64,000 bases of DNA from Ochromonas danica (Eukaryota > Sar > Chrysophyceae > Chromulinales > Chromulinaceae). The notes under the pieces are model-generated. The model worked only from the letters and a program-made list of their open reading frames with translations, ran no database searches and was not told the origin of the DNA. This document shows, in pieces, positions 22,062 to 33,273 of this stretch (positions are counted from its first letter, which is position 1; every line of letters begins with the position of its first letter). The position numbers and the translations under genes are program-made. Location of the stretch: the NCBI GenBank assembly GCA_015146655.1, contig VKHL01000116.1, positions 1 to 64,000 of the forward strand. Reading direction: 5' to 3'.

Positions 22062-25000
22062 ATGAAATCAAACTCGTTAAATAAATCTCAATCTAAATCT
22101 GAGCGCATGGTATTGGATGTGGACGGAAAGCCCAAGAACTCGCGCTTCCGCACGAACATGTTCGAGGAAGAAGTCGTCCTCACGGAGAAGCAGAAGCTGC
22201 GCAAGGAGATGCTGGAGCACAAGGCGCGGGTCAAGGAAGAGATCAAGCGCATGACTCACTTCGACCTCTTCGCCCTCTTTGACGAGGACGACAGCGGGCT
22301 CATCTCCTTCGAGGAGTTCCGGAAGATGTTACCCTTCCTCGATGTCCACATCAGCGACGCCAAGGCTTTTCGGTATTTTCGACTTTGTGATACTGATGGA
22401 TCGGGAGAGATCGACGTGGAGGAGTTCCAAGTGGCGCTCTTTATCTGTGACCCGGTGAGTGAGAAGAAGCTGCCGACTGTGTTCTTGTTGTGTGCTGGAC
22501 GTGCACTTTGTGTTGTGTGCTGGACGTGCACTTTGTGTTGTGTGCTTGATACGTGTATTTGATGTGTGTATACTTAGTGTGCTCACAGTGTGCTTTGCCT
22601 TTTGTCTCCAGACCAATGGTAACCCCGTGGGGTTCCGCCCCTCGAAGCTTCTCACCCCTCTGGATGCCTTTGAGCTATTCGACGAGGACCAGTCGGGCTT
22701 CCTGGAGGAGGACGAGTACCGCTATGGCATGGACTACCTCCGCATAGAGGCCTCTGACCAAGTGCTAGAGACGCTCTTCTTGAAGTACGACTTCAACAAT
22801 CGAGGGCTGATCGACTACGAAGAGTTCCGCGACATCTTCATCGAAGTGTGCGACGTGAGGAAGGAACTGGAGGATCGCGGCATTGACGCGCCTGCGCTTG
22901 CTCGCAAATCTACGCTACGGAAGATGCTGAGAGAAGCATTGCTGGAGGAAGAAGATCGCGAGAGAAGAGCCTTGGCCGAGGCCAAACGGTTCAAGCAGTG
23001 GATGATGAATGTTCGCAGCAGCAAGAAGCTCTTGCAGAAGGCGGAGTTCCGCGCCTACCAAGAGCTCCGCAATGCCCTGGACAGCGCTGGACATGTCTAC
23101 GTCATTGGCACGGGAGCTTACGGTCAATATGACCAACCGACGATCAACAACATGAACACGAAGAAGTTCCAGTTCGAGTTCTTTGATCGCGTGGTGGAGT
23201 TGTGGAAAGACCGCGTGCAACCGCAGCAGCTGGTCGATCGCCTCAAAATGCAACGAAAGCAAGAAGAACAAGAAGCCAAGCGCGATGCAGAACGAAATCT
23301 CTATACAGTCAGTGGGTTGGAGGCGTTGAACGAGTCGAAGAGGATCATCATCGACCCCTTCATGGAGGCGCAGGAGAGCAACTTTCTGGGTCTGAAGGTC
23401 TGCATTAACACTGCTGCATTGTGGGGAAGGCGCATTCATCAGGTGGCAGTTAGTGAGAATGTGATCTTCGCCTTAGCAGACACGGGGGAAATCTATTCTT
23501 GGGGCGGCAACTCCTATTGGTGGCACGAGATCCAGGCAGACAGCATCTACCAGACCAAATGGCGTGGAGACACCACTGCGCGTTCTCAGCTGTTGCTCGG
23601 TACGACTGGAAAGCAACTTCCACCAGACGCTTCTCTGGATCAAGACGCAGACGCCCTCTCCCCTGAAGACAAGAAGGCGGAAATGGTGAAAGTGGTGGCC
23701 AAGTATTACAATGTTTGGGAGCCGCCTTCTAATCCTGCGCAGCGCATGATCTACCTCGACAGAGAGATTCTGCCTAGACTTGAATATGATTCGATCAAGT
23801 TCGCGCTCACTTGTCGAGGGAAGATCGTGGCCGAGTCCACGAAGATGCAACTGGTGGAGATGCTCTACGAAGACATCCAGCTGGAGAAGAGACTGCTTGG
23901 AGAGCGAGCACACAAGGCGATCAAAGAGATTGAATTGCAAATAGCAGGCCTGTTGAAGAGAAAGAAGAAGAAGATGGCGGACAGGTTCTTGAAGCGCATC
24001 GAGGAGATGTGGATGCCTCTGCGGGAAGTGCAGGCAGAGAAAGAGGCGCACAACATCGCCAAAGCAGTCGCGAGTCAGCATGAAGTGCAAGTTAAAGCAG
24101 AGGAGAACTACCAAGAGTGGCGACATCGCATTCAAGACAAGCGAGAGGGCATGAATGCGCAGTACACTCCTCGGGGCAACAGTCTGGCCATCACCATCCA
24201 CGGCGCCACTCCTCGAGGCAATGCTCTCTCCACTCCGCGAGGTTATGAAGCAGGTATTCATCTTGCTGCGGGGTCTGCACATGTCTGCCTCATTCATAAG
24301 AGTGGCCAGCTCTACTCCTGGGGAGTTGGCGTCTCGGGCAGGCTGGGCCACGATCTCGGAAACAGAGGAGATCCTCAGGCTGATGCAACACAGCCAACAC
24401 TCGTCCAGTCATTGCGGGATAAGCCTATCTTGAGAGTATCTTGTGGCTACTCGCATACAGGAGCGATCGCCGCGGGAGGAGAGGTCTACATGTGGGGCTC
24501 CGCGGCCACGGGCAAATGCGGACTTGGAGAAGTCGTCCAGAGCGAGGAATGCTATTGCACCATTCCCACGAAGATATTGATTGGACCTGAAGACCGCAGG
24601 GTGCGCAAAATCAGTTGTGGCGCGGCTCATTCTGCAGTGATAACGGAGATGGGCCAGCTGTTCGTCTTCGGCTGCGGAGATGGAGGCCGTCTGGGATTGG
24701 GACCTAATCGCTTTGCGACTTGCTTCAAACCCACCTTGGTTGAGAGCCTCCTTCACGAGAAGCTGCTCTCCGTCTCTTGTGGTAACAGCACTACCTTGGT
24801 GTGCACAGAGATCACGCGCACGTGGATTGGCGACATGGACGACAAGTATCGGCGCTTGACTGGTGGGCGTCTGTATGTTGCCGGCACTTCCAGCGTCTTG
24901 GGGCGTCAATGTGATAGCTTTACCTTGATCAGGATACAAGGGAATGAGTCATCAGACAGTCCAGCAAGTGATGACGGCGGGGACGGCGGGTCAGAGGAAG

Positions 25001-26637
25001 TGATTATCAAGCATGTCTCTGCGGGACACAATCACTCGGCAGTTATCTCAGCGGATGGAGAGCTGTTTTGTTGGGGACACAATCGCAATGGTTGCTGTGG
25101 GCAGCCCACCAGTCAGCATTTTATTGACGTCCCCACTCCTGTGCGCTTTCTCTACACCCGCCCCGCTAACATTGCTTTGGGCAAGAAAGCCTCCCAGAGC
25201 TCGACATACAATCGCCGAGAAGCGAAATACGCTGTGAACGGAGAGAAAGATGGCAATGGACTATCGAAGGCGACTTCCACTCATCAACAAGCACAACCCT
25301 GGCTGGAGATTGACTTGGGCAGGATAGCGATGATCGATAAGATTGTGTTGTGGAATCGCACTGACGTGCCAGCTGATCGAAACATGCCTCCCGATCTCTA
25401 CACCTCTCGCCTCTTCCCTTGCTGGGTCATGATTGGCAGAGACCCTTTCCCCAAGGCTGCTAACATCATCTCCTTGAAAGAGTCGCTTCGCATTGCGGTT
25501 TGCAAGGCCAAGTTCACGGAAGACAAGCGAGTTTCGACTTGGCGCTGTCCTGGCAATGCGCAAGGGCGGTATATTCGCATTCAACTCGAACGGTACAACA
25601 CTCTGAGCTTAGCGCAGGTGGAGGTCTTTGGCTATTGGGGATATTCTCGCGGCGTTGGCCGTTGCTCCATGGCGGTGGCGGGCAGAGATGTCACCGTGGC
25701 CATCGTGCGAGCCTGCACCGACCCGAGAGACGTGGAGATGGCTTATCAACGAGCAGTGTATGCAGATTCTCAGAATGCGGACATTCTCCGTCAATACGAG
25801 ACCTTCGTCTTGGAATACGACAAGTTTGGCCGAGGAGAAGTGCTGGAGGGGAAGTGCAGCATCTGCAGAGGTGTGGACAAATGCGAAGCGTGCATCTTGT
25901 ACGAGACCTTCCACAAGGAGATTCGCTGCATGCCTCCAGTGGTGGGCGGGAGGAGAAGGCGTCTCAAGAGCATCTCCGACTTCCTCATCAACTCCAACAA
26001 ACCAGAGCTGCAGTCCATGATTCTGCCTCGCGCGGAAAGACCCGAGAAATGGAAAGTTTGGCACCTTTGGAGGGACTGGAAAGTGAGAAACCTCTTCCAC
26101 ACACCAAAACTGCGTCCTTTCATTTCCCCAGAAGAGGCACTCGCGACGGATCCACACGAGGTGATGACAACCTTGCAGTACATGAGGAAGTCCTCCACCA
26201 CTACCGCAGACGACCAGAAGGTCAAAGATGATGTCGAGGTGATCGAGAAGAACAGCCTGGACGACGAGTCAGTGACCACAGGTGAGCAGGAGCAGGAGGA
26301 GGAGAACTCCGCGCTGCTTCCTCAAGAAGAATCAATCCAGCTGACCACAGATGGCGAGGTGGATGGCCATTCCTACGAGGCCGCTTCCTCCATCGGCACC
26401 GTCGAGAAGCATCAACAGCCTTATCGCCATGGCTATCAGCCTAACAAGCCCATCAAAGTGGGCGACAAGCTGCCAACAGGTCATATCGTCAAGCCTGCCT
26501 ATCCCAAGAGCATTGTCCAGCAGATCGAAGAGCACAAGTCTCGCGTGGATCAACGCAAAGGATCGAAAAGCGGCGCCTCGTTGTCTCTGTCTGACAGTCG
26601 CTCTTCTCTGCCGCCCATCGCTCCAGCGCGTAAATAG
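22062..26637 (+). CDS. Large EF-hand / RCC1 / discoidin (F5/8C) multidomain protein
   Basis: Two exons (22062-22454, 22612-26637) give 1472 residues. Domains in order: four EF-hands (loops near residues 73 FDEDDSGLISFEEF, 108 CDTDGSGEIDVEEF, 153 FDEDQSGFLEEDEY and 190 YDFNNRGLIDYEEF, the last poor in acidic ligands); a helical linker; an RCC1 blade near 395-437; a 230-residue charged, coiled-coil-like insert; several RCC1 repeats at about 674-974 (QLYSWGVGVSGRLGHD, VYMWGSAATGKCGLGE, LFVFGCGDGGRLGLGP, LFCWGHNRNGCCG); an F5/8-type C domain at about 984-1140; a CSICRGVDKCEAC cysteine motif near 1215; and a low-complexity acidic tail. There is no signal peptide, so the F5/8C domain is probably cytosolic. 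The role is unknown; calcium-regulated cytoskeletal or ciliary function is a guess. The intron carries a 25-base tandem repeat. Confidence 0.88.
22487..22546. repeat. 25-base tandem repeat inside an intron
   Basis: About 2.4 near-identical copies of a 25-base unit containing GCTGGACGTGCACTTTGTG, lying wholly within intron 1 of the EF-hand/RCC1 gene. No stop-free reading is implied. Confidence 0.8.
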
Positions 26638-26842
26638 ACTTTCCCTCCCCTAGTGTTATTGTAAATAATGTGTACTACTATTACCACTATTACTAGTACT
26701 AGACTAGTACTAGACTAGTATGCGATAGGAGGACATGCTACTAGCGACTGACTAGCCTATACACTATGAAACAACAGTACCCGCATTAGACATGGCATGG
26801 ACTATCAGGTTAGACTATTTACATGAGGTATGGCAAGATGGA

Positions 26843-27530
26843 CTATGAGGTTTCGTCTTGCTGGGTGAAGCCAACGGTCACGGCGGGGGCAGAGGAGGCG
26901 ATCGGCAGAGAGAAGGAGACCTTGTCGCGGCTGTCTGGCAAGAGGGACGGCACAGACCACGAGGACTCCGCCGCCGCCGCCGCCTTCTTGGCCTGGACCG
27001 CCTCAGCTTCCTCTTCCTGCCCATCGGCTGCTGCTGCTGCGATCATCTCCAAGTCGCCGTAGGCCTCGGCGGCGGGTTGATAGCTGTGCGCCCGCTGGAC
27101 CAATGCGGCCTTGGGATAGCGCAGAAGCACTGCGGAAGGGTCCGCAAAGTCAGTGAGGCTGCGCTTGTTGATGGCAGTGCGCACGTCGTTGAGCACCTGG
27201 TCGCGATGGTCCAGCCCGGCGAGGCGGCCGTCGCTCAGGCGCTGCGCGAGGGTGACGTCCTTGGCCTGGATGTCATGCTGTCTGCCTGCATGCACGGCGT
27301 AGTCCTGGGCGTCACAGAGAAGCTCAGCGGCCAAGCCTGCCATCAGTCAGTCAGTCAGTCAGTCAGTCAGTCAGTCAGTGTATCAGAGGGTATCAGAGGG
27401 TATCACAGAGAGACTCACGGCGTGCGAAGTCATTCAGGGCTGCAGGAACATTCGCTTCAAAGTCTTCAATCCCCATGGAATGAAGGATTTGTATCATTGC
27501 CTGCTCGTCAGAGGAAAACTTCTTCGCCAT
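26843..27530 (-). CDS. TAF9: TFIID/SAGA subunit TAF9
   Basis: Two exons (27419-27530, 26843-27336) give 201 residues. The histone fold is at the N-terminus: AMIQILHSMGIEDFEANVPA, ALNDFARRLAAELLCDAQDY, then AVHAGRQHDIQAKDVTLAQR, matching the TAF9 family (TFIID-31). TAF9 pairs with TAF6 in TFIID and SAGA. The C-terminal 80 residues are Ala/Glu-rich and not conserved. The 82-base intron contains nine copies of TCAG. The start codon is 69 bases from the start codon of the divergent DUF455 gene, so the two must share a promoter. Confidence 0.9.
27343..27378. repeat. (TCAG)9 within the TAF9 intron
   Basis: Nine exact TCAG copies make up almost half of the 82-base intron. On the coding strand they read CTGA, next to the acceptor side. 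Confidence 0.95.
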
Positions 27531-27599
27531 CGCACAGACTTCTTCCACTTTCCCTCTGCACTTGTCATCTATTATTGTCTTGCGTGTGCTAAAATCTAG
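27531..27599. promoter_or_regulatory. 69-base bidirectional promoter region
   Basis: This is all the sequence between the start codons of TAF9 (minus) and the DUF455 gene (plus). It must hold both 5' UTRs and the shared core promoter. No TATA box is evident. Confidence 0.5.
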
Positions 27600-28577
27600 A
27601 TGGCCAGACTTCCTTCCAGATCTCCAAAAGAGGGAAGTGTGGGATTGATGAGTGAGTGGGTCATGGAGGCTGCTGCCAACCCTTTGCTGTCACTAACTCC
27701 CACCTCTCGCTTCTCTGTCTACTCTGTGAAGACACTGAAGGAGGCGGCACTGGATGTGTTGTGCTGTGAGGACGTCTTCGAGAAGGCCAGGCGCACGCAC
27801 TTATTCGCCGACGCCTGGCAGCGAAATGCGCTGCAACTTGTCGCGCTCCCTGAGCAAGACGGACATCTCGCCTGCCCCGCCAAACCAGGCCGACCTGTCT
27901 TCCTTGCACCTTCCGAAACTGTCCCGCCTGGCTGGACGCGGTCCACGAAGGCGATGATGAAGCACAACACTATGGAGTTCACGCTGCACAACATCGCCAA
28001 CGCCGAGTCCTACGCGGTGGACCTCTTCTGGGACATCACTGTGCGCTTCCTGGATACTGGATATCTCATGCCTCGCGAGTTCTTCGATGACATGGTCTTC
28101 ATCGCGCGGCAGGAGGCCGACCACTTCCTCTCCTGGCAGCAAAGGCTGGCGGACGGCTGGGGCGTGCCCTTTGGCAGCTTCCCTTCCAATGACACCTTGT
28201 GGACCTATGCCATGGACACCTCATCCAGCCTGCTCGAGCGCATCGCCGTCATTACTCTAACGCACGAGGCCAAAGGGCTGGACTCCTACCTCAAGCTACA
28301 CGAGAAGCTCACGAAGCTTGGCGACCACACCAGCTTGGCCATCTTGGAAAACAACATCCAGGATGAGATTGGCCACGTGGCCAGCGGCGTGAAGTGGTTC
28401 TCTCGCCTGTGTCGCGAGGCTGGCCTGCAGGAGCGCGAAGAGTTTCGGCGCATCTACCGCAAGCATTTCAAGGGACCACTGCGGCCACCCTTCAACAAGG
28501 CTTTCCGAGACCAGGCTGGATTGACGGAGGATTGGTACTGCGACCTCGTGGAGGGCGTCTACGACGGGTCACAATGA
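27600..28577 (+). CDS. DUF455 ferritin-like protein
   Basis: A single exon of 325 residues. It follows the DUF455 pattern closely: a short N-terminal region, RPVFLAPSETVPPG, then a helical core with HNIANAESYAVDLFWD, MPREFFDDMVFIARQEADHF, a LTHEAKGLDSYL block and DEIGHVASGVKWF, ending with LRPPFNKAF. The paired Glu and His residues in these helices (NAES, RQEADH, HEAKG, DEIGH) look like di-metal ligands of the ferritin-like fold. Biochemical function is unknown for the family; a metal-dependent oxidase or hydroxylase is an inference. An internal ATG at 27648 (MSEWVMEAAA) is an alternative start. Confidence 0.85.
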   Translation: MARLPSRSPKEGSVGLMSEWVMEAAANPLLSLTPTSRFSVYSVKTLKEAALDVLCCEDVFEKARRTHLFADAWQRNALQLVALPEQDGHLACPAKPGRPVFLAPSETVPPGWTRSTKAMMKHNTMEFTLHNIANAESYAVDLFWDITVRFLDTGYLMPREFFDDMVFIARQEADHFLSWQQRLADGWGVPFGSFPSNDTLWTYAMDTSSSLLERIAVITLTHEAKGLDSYLKLHEKLTKLGDHTSLAILENNIQDEIGHVASGVKWFSRLCREAGLQEREEFRRIYRKHFKGPLRPPFNKAFRDQAGLTEDWYCDLVEGVYDGSQ

Positions 28578-28691
28578 GAAGTCAACTGACCACCCGATAG
28601 ATACGATAGAGCACTAGGATTAGAGAGATTAGCAGAAGGTTGATATAGCTGCTATAGATTAGCTGTAAAGGAAGTGGTGACAACGACTGGT

Positions 28692-30315
28692 CTACAGCCT
28701 GTGCCTCACGTTGACGAGAAGGTCTCGAGCGGGCGGGAAGACTCCCAGCCCAGCTCTGCTTGCCAAGACCCCGGGCGATGGCAGATCTGGTTCAACGAGT
28801 GAGAGATCGAGATGTCCGAGGATGTAGGCAAGGAGACATTTGAGCTCGTTGCGGGCGAATCGCCTCCCCGGGCAGTGCGAGAGGCCCGCCCCGAAGGCCA
28901 GAAAGACGGAGGAGCTGGGAACCTCCCTGCCCGCCTTGAATAAGGGAACCTTGCCTTGCGCGGCTTGTACTCGATCCTGCAGAGAGTAGTCTTGGGAGGT
29001 GGAGGGATTGACTTCAGGCAGCAGCCAGCGCTCTGGACGAAAGCTCTTGGCCTGCGGGTAGATCTCTTCATCTCTATGCAGCACTGGAGGGCAGAGAGCG
29101 ATCCGATCTCCCTTGCGAAAATGATATGTTTTACCAGAGTCCAATGTGATGGCACAGGCTCGATTACACGCTCTCATGATGAGAGAGCCTGAGGACAGGC
29201 GCAGCGCCTCGGTGATGCAGGCGTCGAGGTAGACCATCTGACTCAGCTCTTCATACGACAGATTCACATCATTTAAGAAGCGCTCTTTAATGTCTGGAAT
29301 CACACGGTCTATCTCCTCCATCACCTTTCGCCGTGACTCAGGGTGAGTGAGGAGGTAGTAGACCAGCCAGAAGGTGCCGGGCATTGTGTTGCCAACTGAT
29401 GCCCACAGAATGGCCAGCTGCACTCTGGACGCATCGCCCTTTATCAGCTTCCCTTCCTTCTCGAGAGAAGAGAAGTACTCCCAGCGCTTTTCCATGAGCT
29501 CGGAGATGTTCTGCGTGTAAGTGGAGCAGGCGCGCGCTAATGTCTCTCTATGCCTCTCGAAGTCTGCGAAACAGAAGGACGGTACGCCAGCCAGAAGCAG
29601 GGGGAGAGGATTATCGAATGAATTGAAGGCATCGAAGAGAGTGGGGTCTTGGCTTGCCTCCTCGTTGAGCACAGCAGCGAGTGAAGCGCGGAAGATAAAT
29701 CTGCCCATGCAGTCGCAGAGGCTGTGCACGCCATCGCGCAGCCCGCGCAAACCATTGCGCAACTCTTGTTGCATCCTCTCAGTGAGTGGCTTGAGGCTCT
29801 TATCGCTTTGAATTAACCGCCCACACTGTGTGAGGGAGGAGGGAGGTGGTGATGGAGGGGTGCGAGCAAAAGGCTCACCTGAGGAGGTACTGCACGTACC
29901 ACTTCCTCATGAGGTCCTCATCGAAGCCGTGGTGATCCGTAGTGTGCTTACTCACGCCAAAGAAGTTGTTGAGCACTTGGTGGTGGAAGACCTCCTGGCT
30001 GTAGTCTGCCGTCATCTTGAAAACCACTGGCGCGGAGAAGGCGTCCATCACGAAAAACATGCGCTGGCCTGCCACCACAACGCCCACGACCTCCTCGCCA
30101 CTCTCACTCAATTCGAGCATCCACTCCACGGGACGTTCACCCAGTTCTCGGGCATAACCAAGCAATGGCAGCCAGGACCAGCGCATGGGAGCCTCGCCAG
30201 GCAGAGAGACATGCAAGTAAAGATGATAACCTACCACTGCCGCCCCGCCGATGCACACAAGGACGACAGCACCGAGCAGAGCAGGTGACAAGCTGGATAG
30301 ACAGTCCAAGACCAT
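28692..30315 (-). CDS. Cytochrome P450, CYP7/CYP8-like
   Basis: Two exons (29879-30315, 28692-29805) give 516 residues. An N-terminal membrane anchor (LLGAVVLVCIGGAAVVGYHL) precedes the P450 fold. Visible motifs: VFHHQVLNNFFG in the B-C region, the I-helix region LAILWASVGNTMPGTFWLVY with GNT in place of the usual A/G-G-x-T, the K-helix EALR in CITEALRLSSG, SFRPERWLLP, and the haem loop FGAGLSHCPGRRFARNE. The variant I-helix and general layout resemble the CYP7/CYP8/CYP39 sterol and prostacyclin group. The substrate is unknown. The intron is 73 bases; keeping the frame needs an AAAG acceptor (29806) that lies downstream of a better-looking CACACAG. Confidence 0.88.
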
Positions 30316-30943
30316 GGCTAGGAGAATGGTTTCAATTGTGTTGAAATGCTCTCATAAACAAGTATTATTGCGAGGGAATGCTCACTAGAGGAGCTCAGCG
30401 CTGTGTCAACTTTAAGTTAACTTCTCCACTTCCACTTCCACTTCCACTTCATCAATTGAAGTGGCTTCAATAAATCAGCGCAACGACAAATGGCGTTACT
30501 CTTTAAGTTAAAGTTTCCTATTCATAAGTACATCTGGGTTAGTTGAAAGATGTTTGGGTGTTATCAGATGGAAAGCAGACGTGATCCTGAGAATCATTTC
30601 AGTTTCCATCACACTCCGCTGCATTTGAACTCAGTCTTATTCATTTCTTTATTTTATTTGCTAGTCAGAATGTTGTTTGGCTCGAACATATGATGGATGA
30701 GTGGTTTGTGCTGTTGCCGTTGTTGTTGCAGTGGGCTGGTGTGTGCGTGGATTTGTGAGGGTTGCGCGGTAAGGGAGGTTTAACTTCACAGCGGAACAGC
30801 GAAAACTCAACGCCGCTGCAACGAAACAGTGCGCCAAACAAAACAAAACTTGTCCTTCCCACCATTGACGAGAAGTTGCTTCTTCTGGGGCCGTTGTATT
30901 GATTGTTCTGCGTAATTGGGTCATCTGCAGCTCTGGACTAGCT
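30316..30943. other. Intergenic between P450 and EF-hand gene
   Basis: A divergent spacer. About 30427-30452 carries a short TTCCAC tandem repeat. Small open frames on the minus strand near 30661-30924 have no coding character. Confidence 0.45.
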
Positions 30944-32540
30944 ATGGGTGTTTGCCATTCAGATGTTGACGAGCAGTTGTTGAATAAGTTCCAGCCATTA
31001 TTCGACGCCTTGCAGTTGCGTCGGTCGGAAGTGCGTCGACTCTACCGTCTCTTTGCCAAAGTCGACGTTGATCATAGCGGAAGTATCAGTTTGAGAGAGC
31101 TTATGAACCACCTCGAGATGGGAGCAACTGTGTTTCGAGATCGCGTTTTCTCTATTTTCGACGAGGACTCCTCTGGTCAGATCGATTTCCGAGAGTTTGT
31201 CTTGTCTCTGTGGAACTACTGCACATTGAGCAAAGCGACACTTGATCTCTTTGCATTCGATCTCTATGACACGGACAACAACGGAGAACTGTCTTCTGAC
31301 GAGGTCAAGGAGATGTTACACGACCTCTACGGCAATGAGGTGGCTACCCATCCTGCCGCGAAAGTGTGAGCGTATTCCTTGTCGAAAATCTCCTTATCTC
31401 ACGGACCTATTATGTTTTAGAGTGGCGATGGAGTTGAGGCAGTTGGAATTGAAAGTACTTGATATCGCGAAGTTTCAGGCTTTTGCCTACAATCATCCCT
31501 CTCTGCTCTTCCCGGCTTTCCAGTTGCAACATGCTCTGCGTCAGGTCAGATCACCTAAGGGTGTAGATAGTTGAGCTCCTTTATTGCGGTCTGGCTAACT
31601 TTCGAGGTCTGCCCGTTGATTCTTCATAGAAAATTCTTGGAGTGCGTTTCTGGGAACGTGCCTCGGAGCGTCGTATTCGCTTGACTGACGGTCGCTTCCT
31701 GCCCATTGAGCAATTCATGGAGCTGGTAAGATCTTGCCTTTTTGACGTTTTGGCTGAGCACCCTTGACGTTTTTCCTTGGTTTATCTATGCAGAATGTGA
31801 ACAATTCGCTTTTCGCGGCTACTTTTGGTCAAATAAGCGCTCGACGCGTTGATGAAAATGCTCGCTTTGTACTGGCAAATACTGGCACTTTGGCCTACAG
31901 ACGATCGAGCAGTATGGAGGAAAATCCTGGCAAAGAAGCTCCTTCTTCAAAGAGTGTTGGCACCTTGACTTCTCAAGTGCAGACTACGCCCTACGGCTCT
32001 CCGATCAAACCAGTTGTCGCACTCACTTCTGATCAGACACTTTCCTCCTCACCTAACAAAGACGTCATGTTTGGCGTCAAGAGAAGCAGTCAGAAGGAAA
32101 ACAAAGAAGAGAAAAACCGCCAGGCCCTTGACAGGGTCTTCCAAAACTTGATGAAGGACCAGACGAATGTGCCGCTGCACGCTACCTCGTCAGACTCAGC
32201 AGGTCACGCAGATGGTAAACCACTCCCGACCAAGGGCTCTTTTGCTCTGGAGCACCGTCCCGTCCATCGAAATTCGATAAAGCCTCGTCCTCCTGATGTT
32301 GGAGCAGACTCCGATGTGGTGGATTTGAAGGAAAAGAAGAGACTCGAGCGTCTAAGAAGACATACAGTGGATAGTACTGCGAATCTAATCTCAAAAAAAG
32401 GCGAGGAGCTGCGCAAAGCACCCAGAAAAGATCTTCGACAGCAGTTTCAAAACGCGCTGGCTCGTAAAGCTGCAGAAACTGCTTTGGTGGTTGACCTGGC
32501 AGTTGACGATCGCTATGGCCGACGCCCAACTCTTCCTTGA
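30944..32540 (+). CDS. EF-hand protein with N-myristoylation-type start and long tail (copy A)
   Basis: Four exons (30944-31365, 31421-31544, 31630-31725, 31794-32540) give 462 residues. The N-terminus MGVCHSD has Gly2 and Cys4, suited to myristoylation and palmitoylation. At least three canonical EF-hands follow (loops near residues 41 DVDHSGSISLRE, 73 DEDSSGQIDFRE, 109 DTDNNGELSSDE), in a layout like calcineurin B. After them comes a conserved region shared with the paralogue at 51219-52724 (FAYNHPSLLFPAFQLQHALR, then IRLTDGRFLPIEQF), and finally a basic, Ser-rich tail with no known domain. Membrane-attached calcium sensing is inferred. The start is the first ATG that gives the MGxC motif; an unspliced frame upstream is open but lacks this context. 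Confidence 0.82.
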
Positions 32541-33273
32541 TGCCTTCTTGTTTTCTCTTGTACCGGTCCGTTGATGTGCTCTTTTATTTTATTTTGGCTT
32601 TTCCTGCGCATGCAGGCAACGAACAACCAAAACCTCATACTCCCAATTCAAATGGTCTGATTACCTTTTGTTTTCTGATGTTGTGGTTTTATGCTTATGA
32701 GCTGACTTGTGAACTGTTTGTCCAACTATTTTGACTCATCCGATCTTGAAGCAATATCAACTATCTTCCACTATAATGTATAACCATCAGCACTCCTCGT
32801 GGTATGCTTTATTCTGAGGGAAATAGCATTGCTACTTTGTAAACTCCTCAAGCACATTAATCATCTTCTGACTCCATTTTCATGCTAACAATATCATGTA
32901 AAAGTTTTACATATCAAACCAACAGCTGTGATATCGGATCTCCGGATCTCTCCCCTCTCCTCCCACTCACTCTCTCTCGGATGTTGCGCAGAGGGGGGAG
33001 GTGAAGTTAACGTATCGGGAAGTTAAACCCTCCGGGTGTGTGGTCTGGTGCTCTCTACGGCACCAGGCGGAGGACCTTCCCTTCCCATTGCTCTGCAAGT
33101 CATCGCCTCCCTGTGCCTGCCTTCTTTCAGTGAGCCATCATATCCATATCTTCTCCTCCTCCTTCTCGTAGTAATTGCGATCTGTCCTTCCCTATTTGCT
33201 CACAGGAATAGAAGCCCATTAAGATTTTTTTTGCTAGGTCATAGATAGAGAGTATCTTTATTTTTGAATCAAC
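32541..33273. other. Intergenic between EF-hand gene and PP2C 2
   Basis: A T-rich 3' flank and the PP2C promoter region; a CT-rich run lies near 32945-32985. No gene or repeat family is recognised. Confidence 0.4.

Noticed and set aside
23473-24351. Minus-strand frame of 292 codons inside the RCC1-like gene
   Set aside because: Shadow of the sense exon, which encodes RCC1 and helical segments in an unbroken frame.
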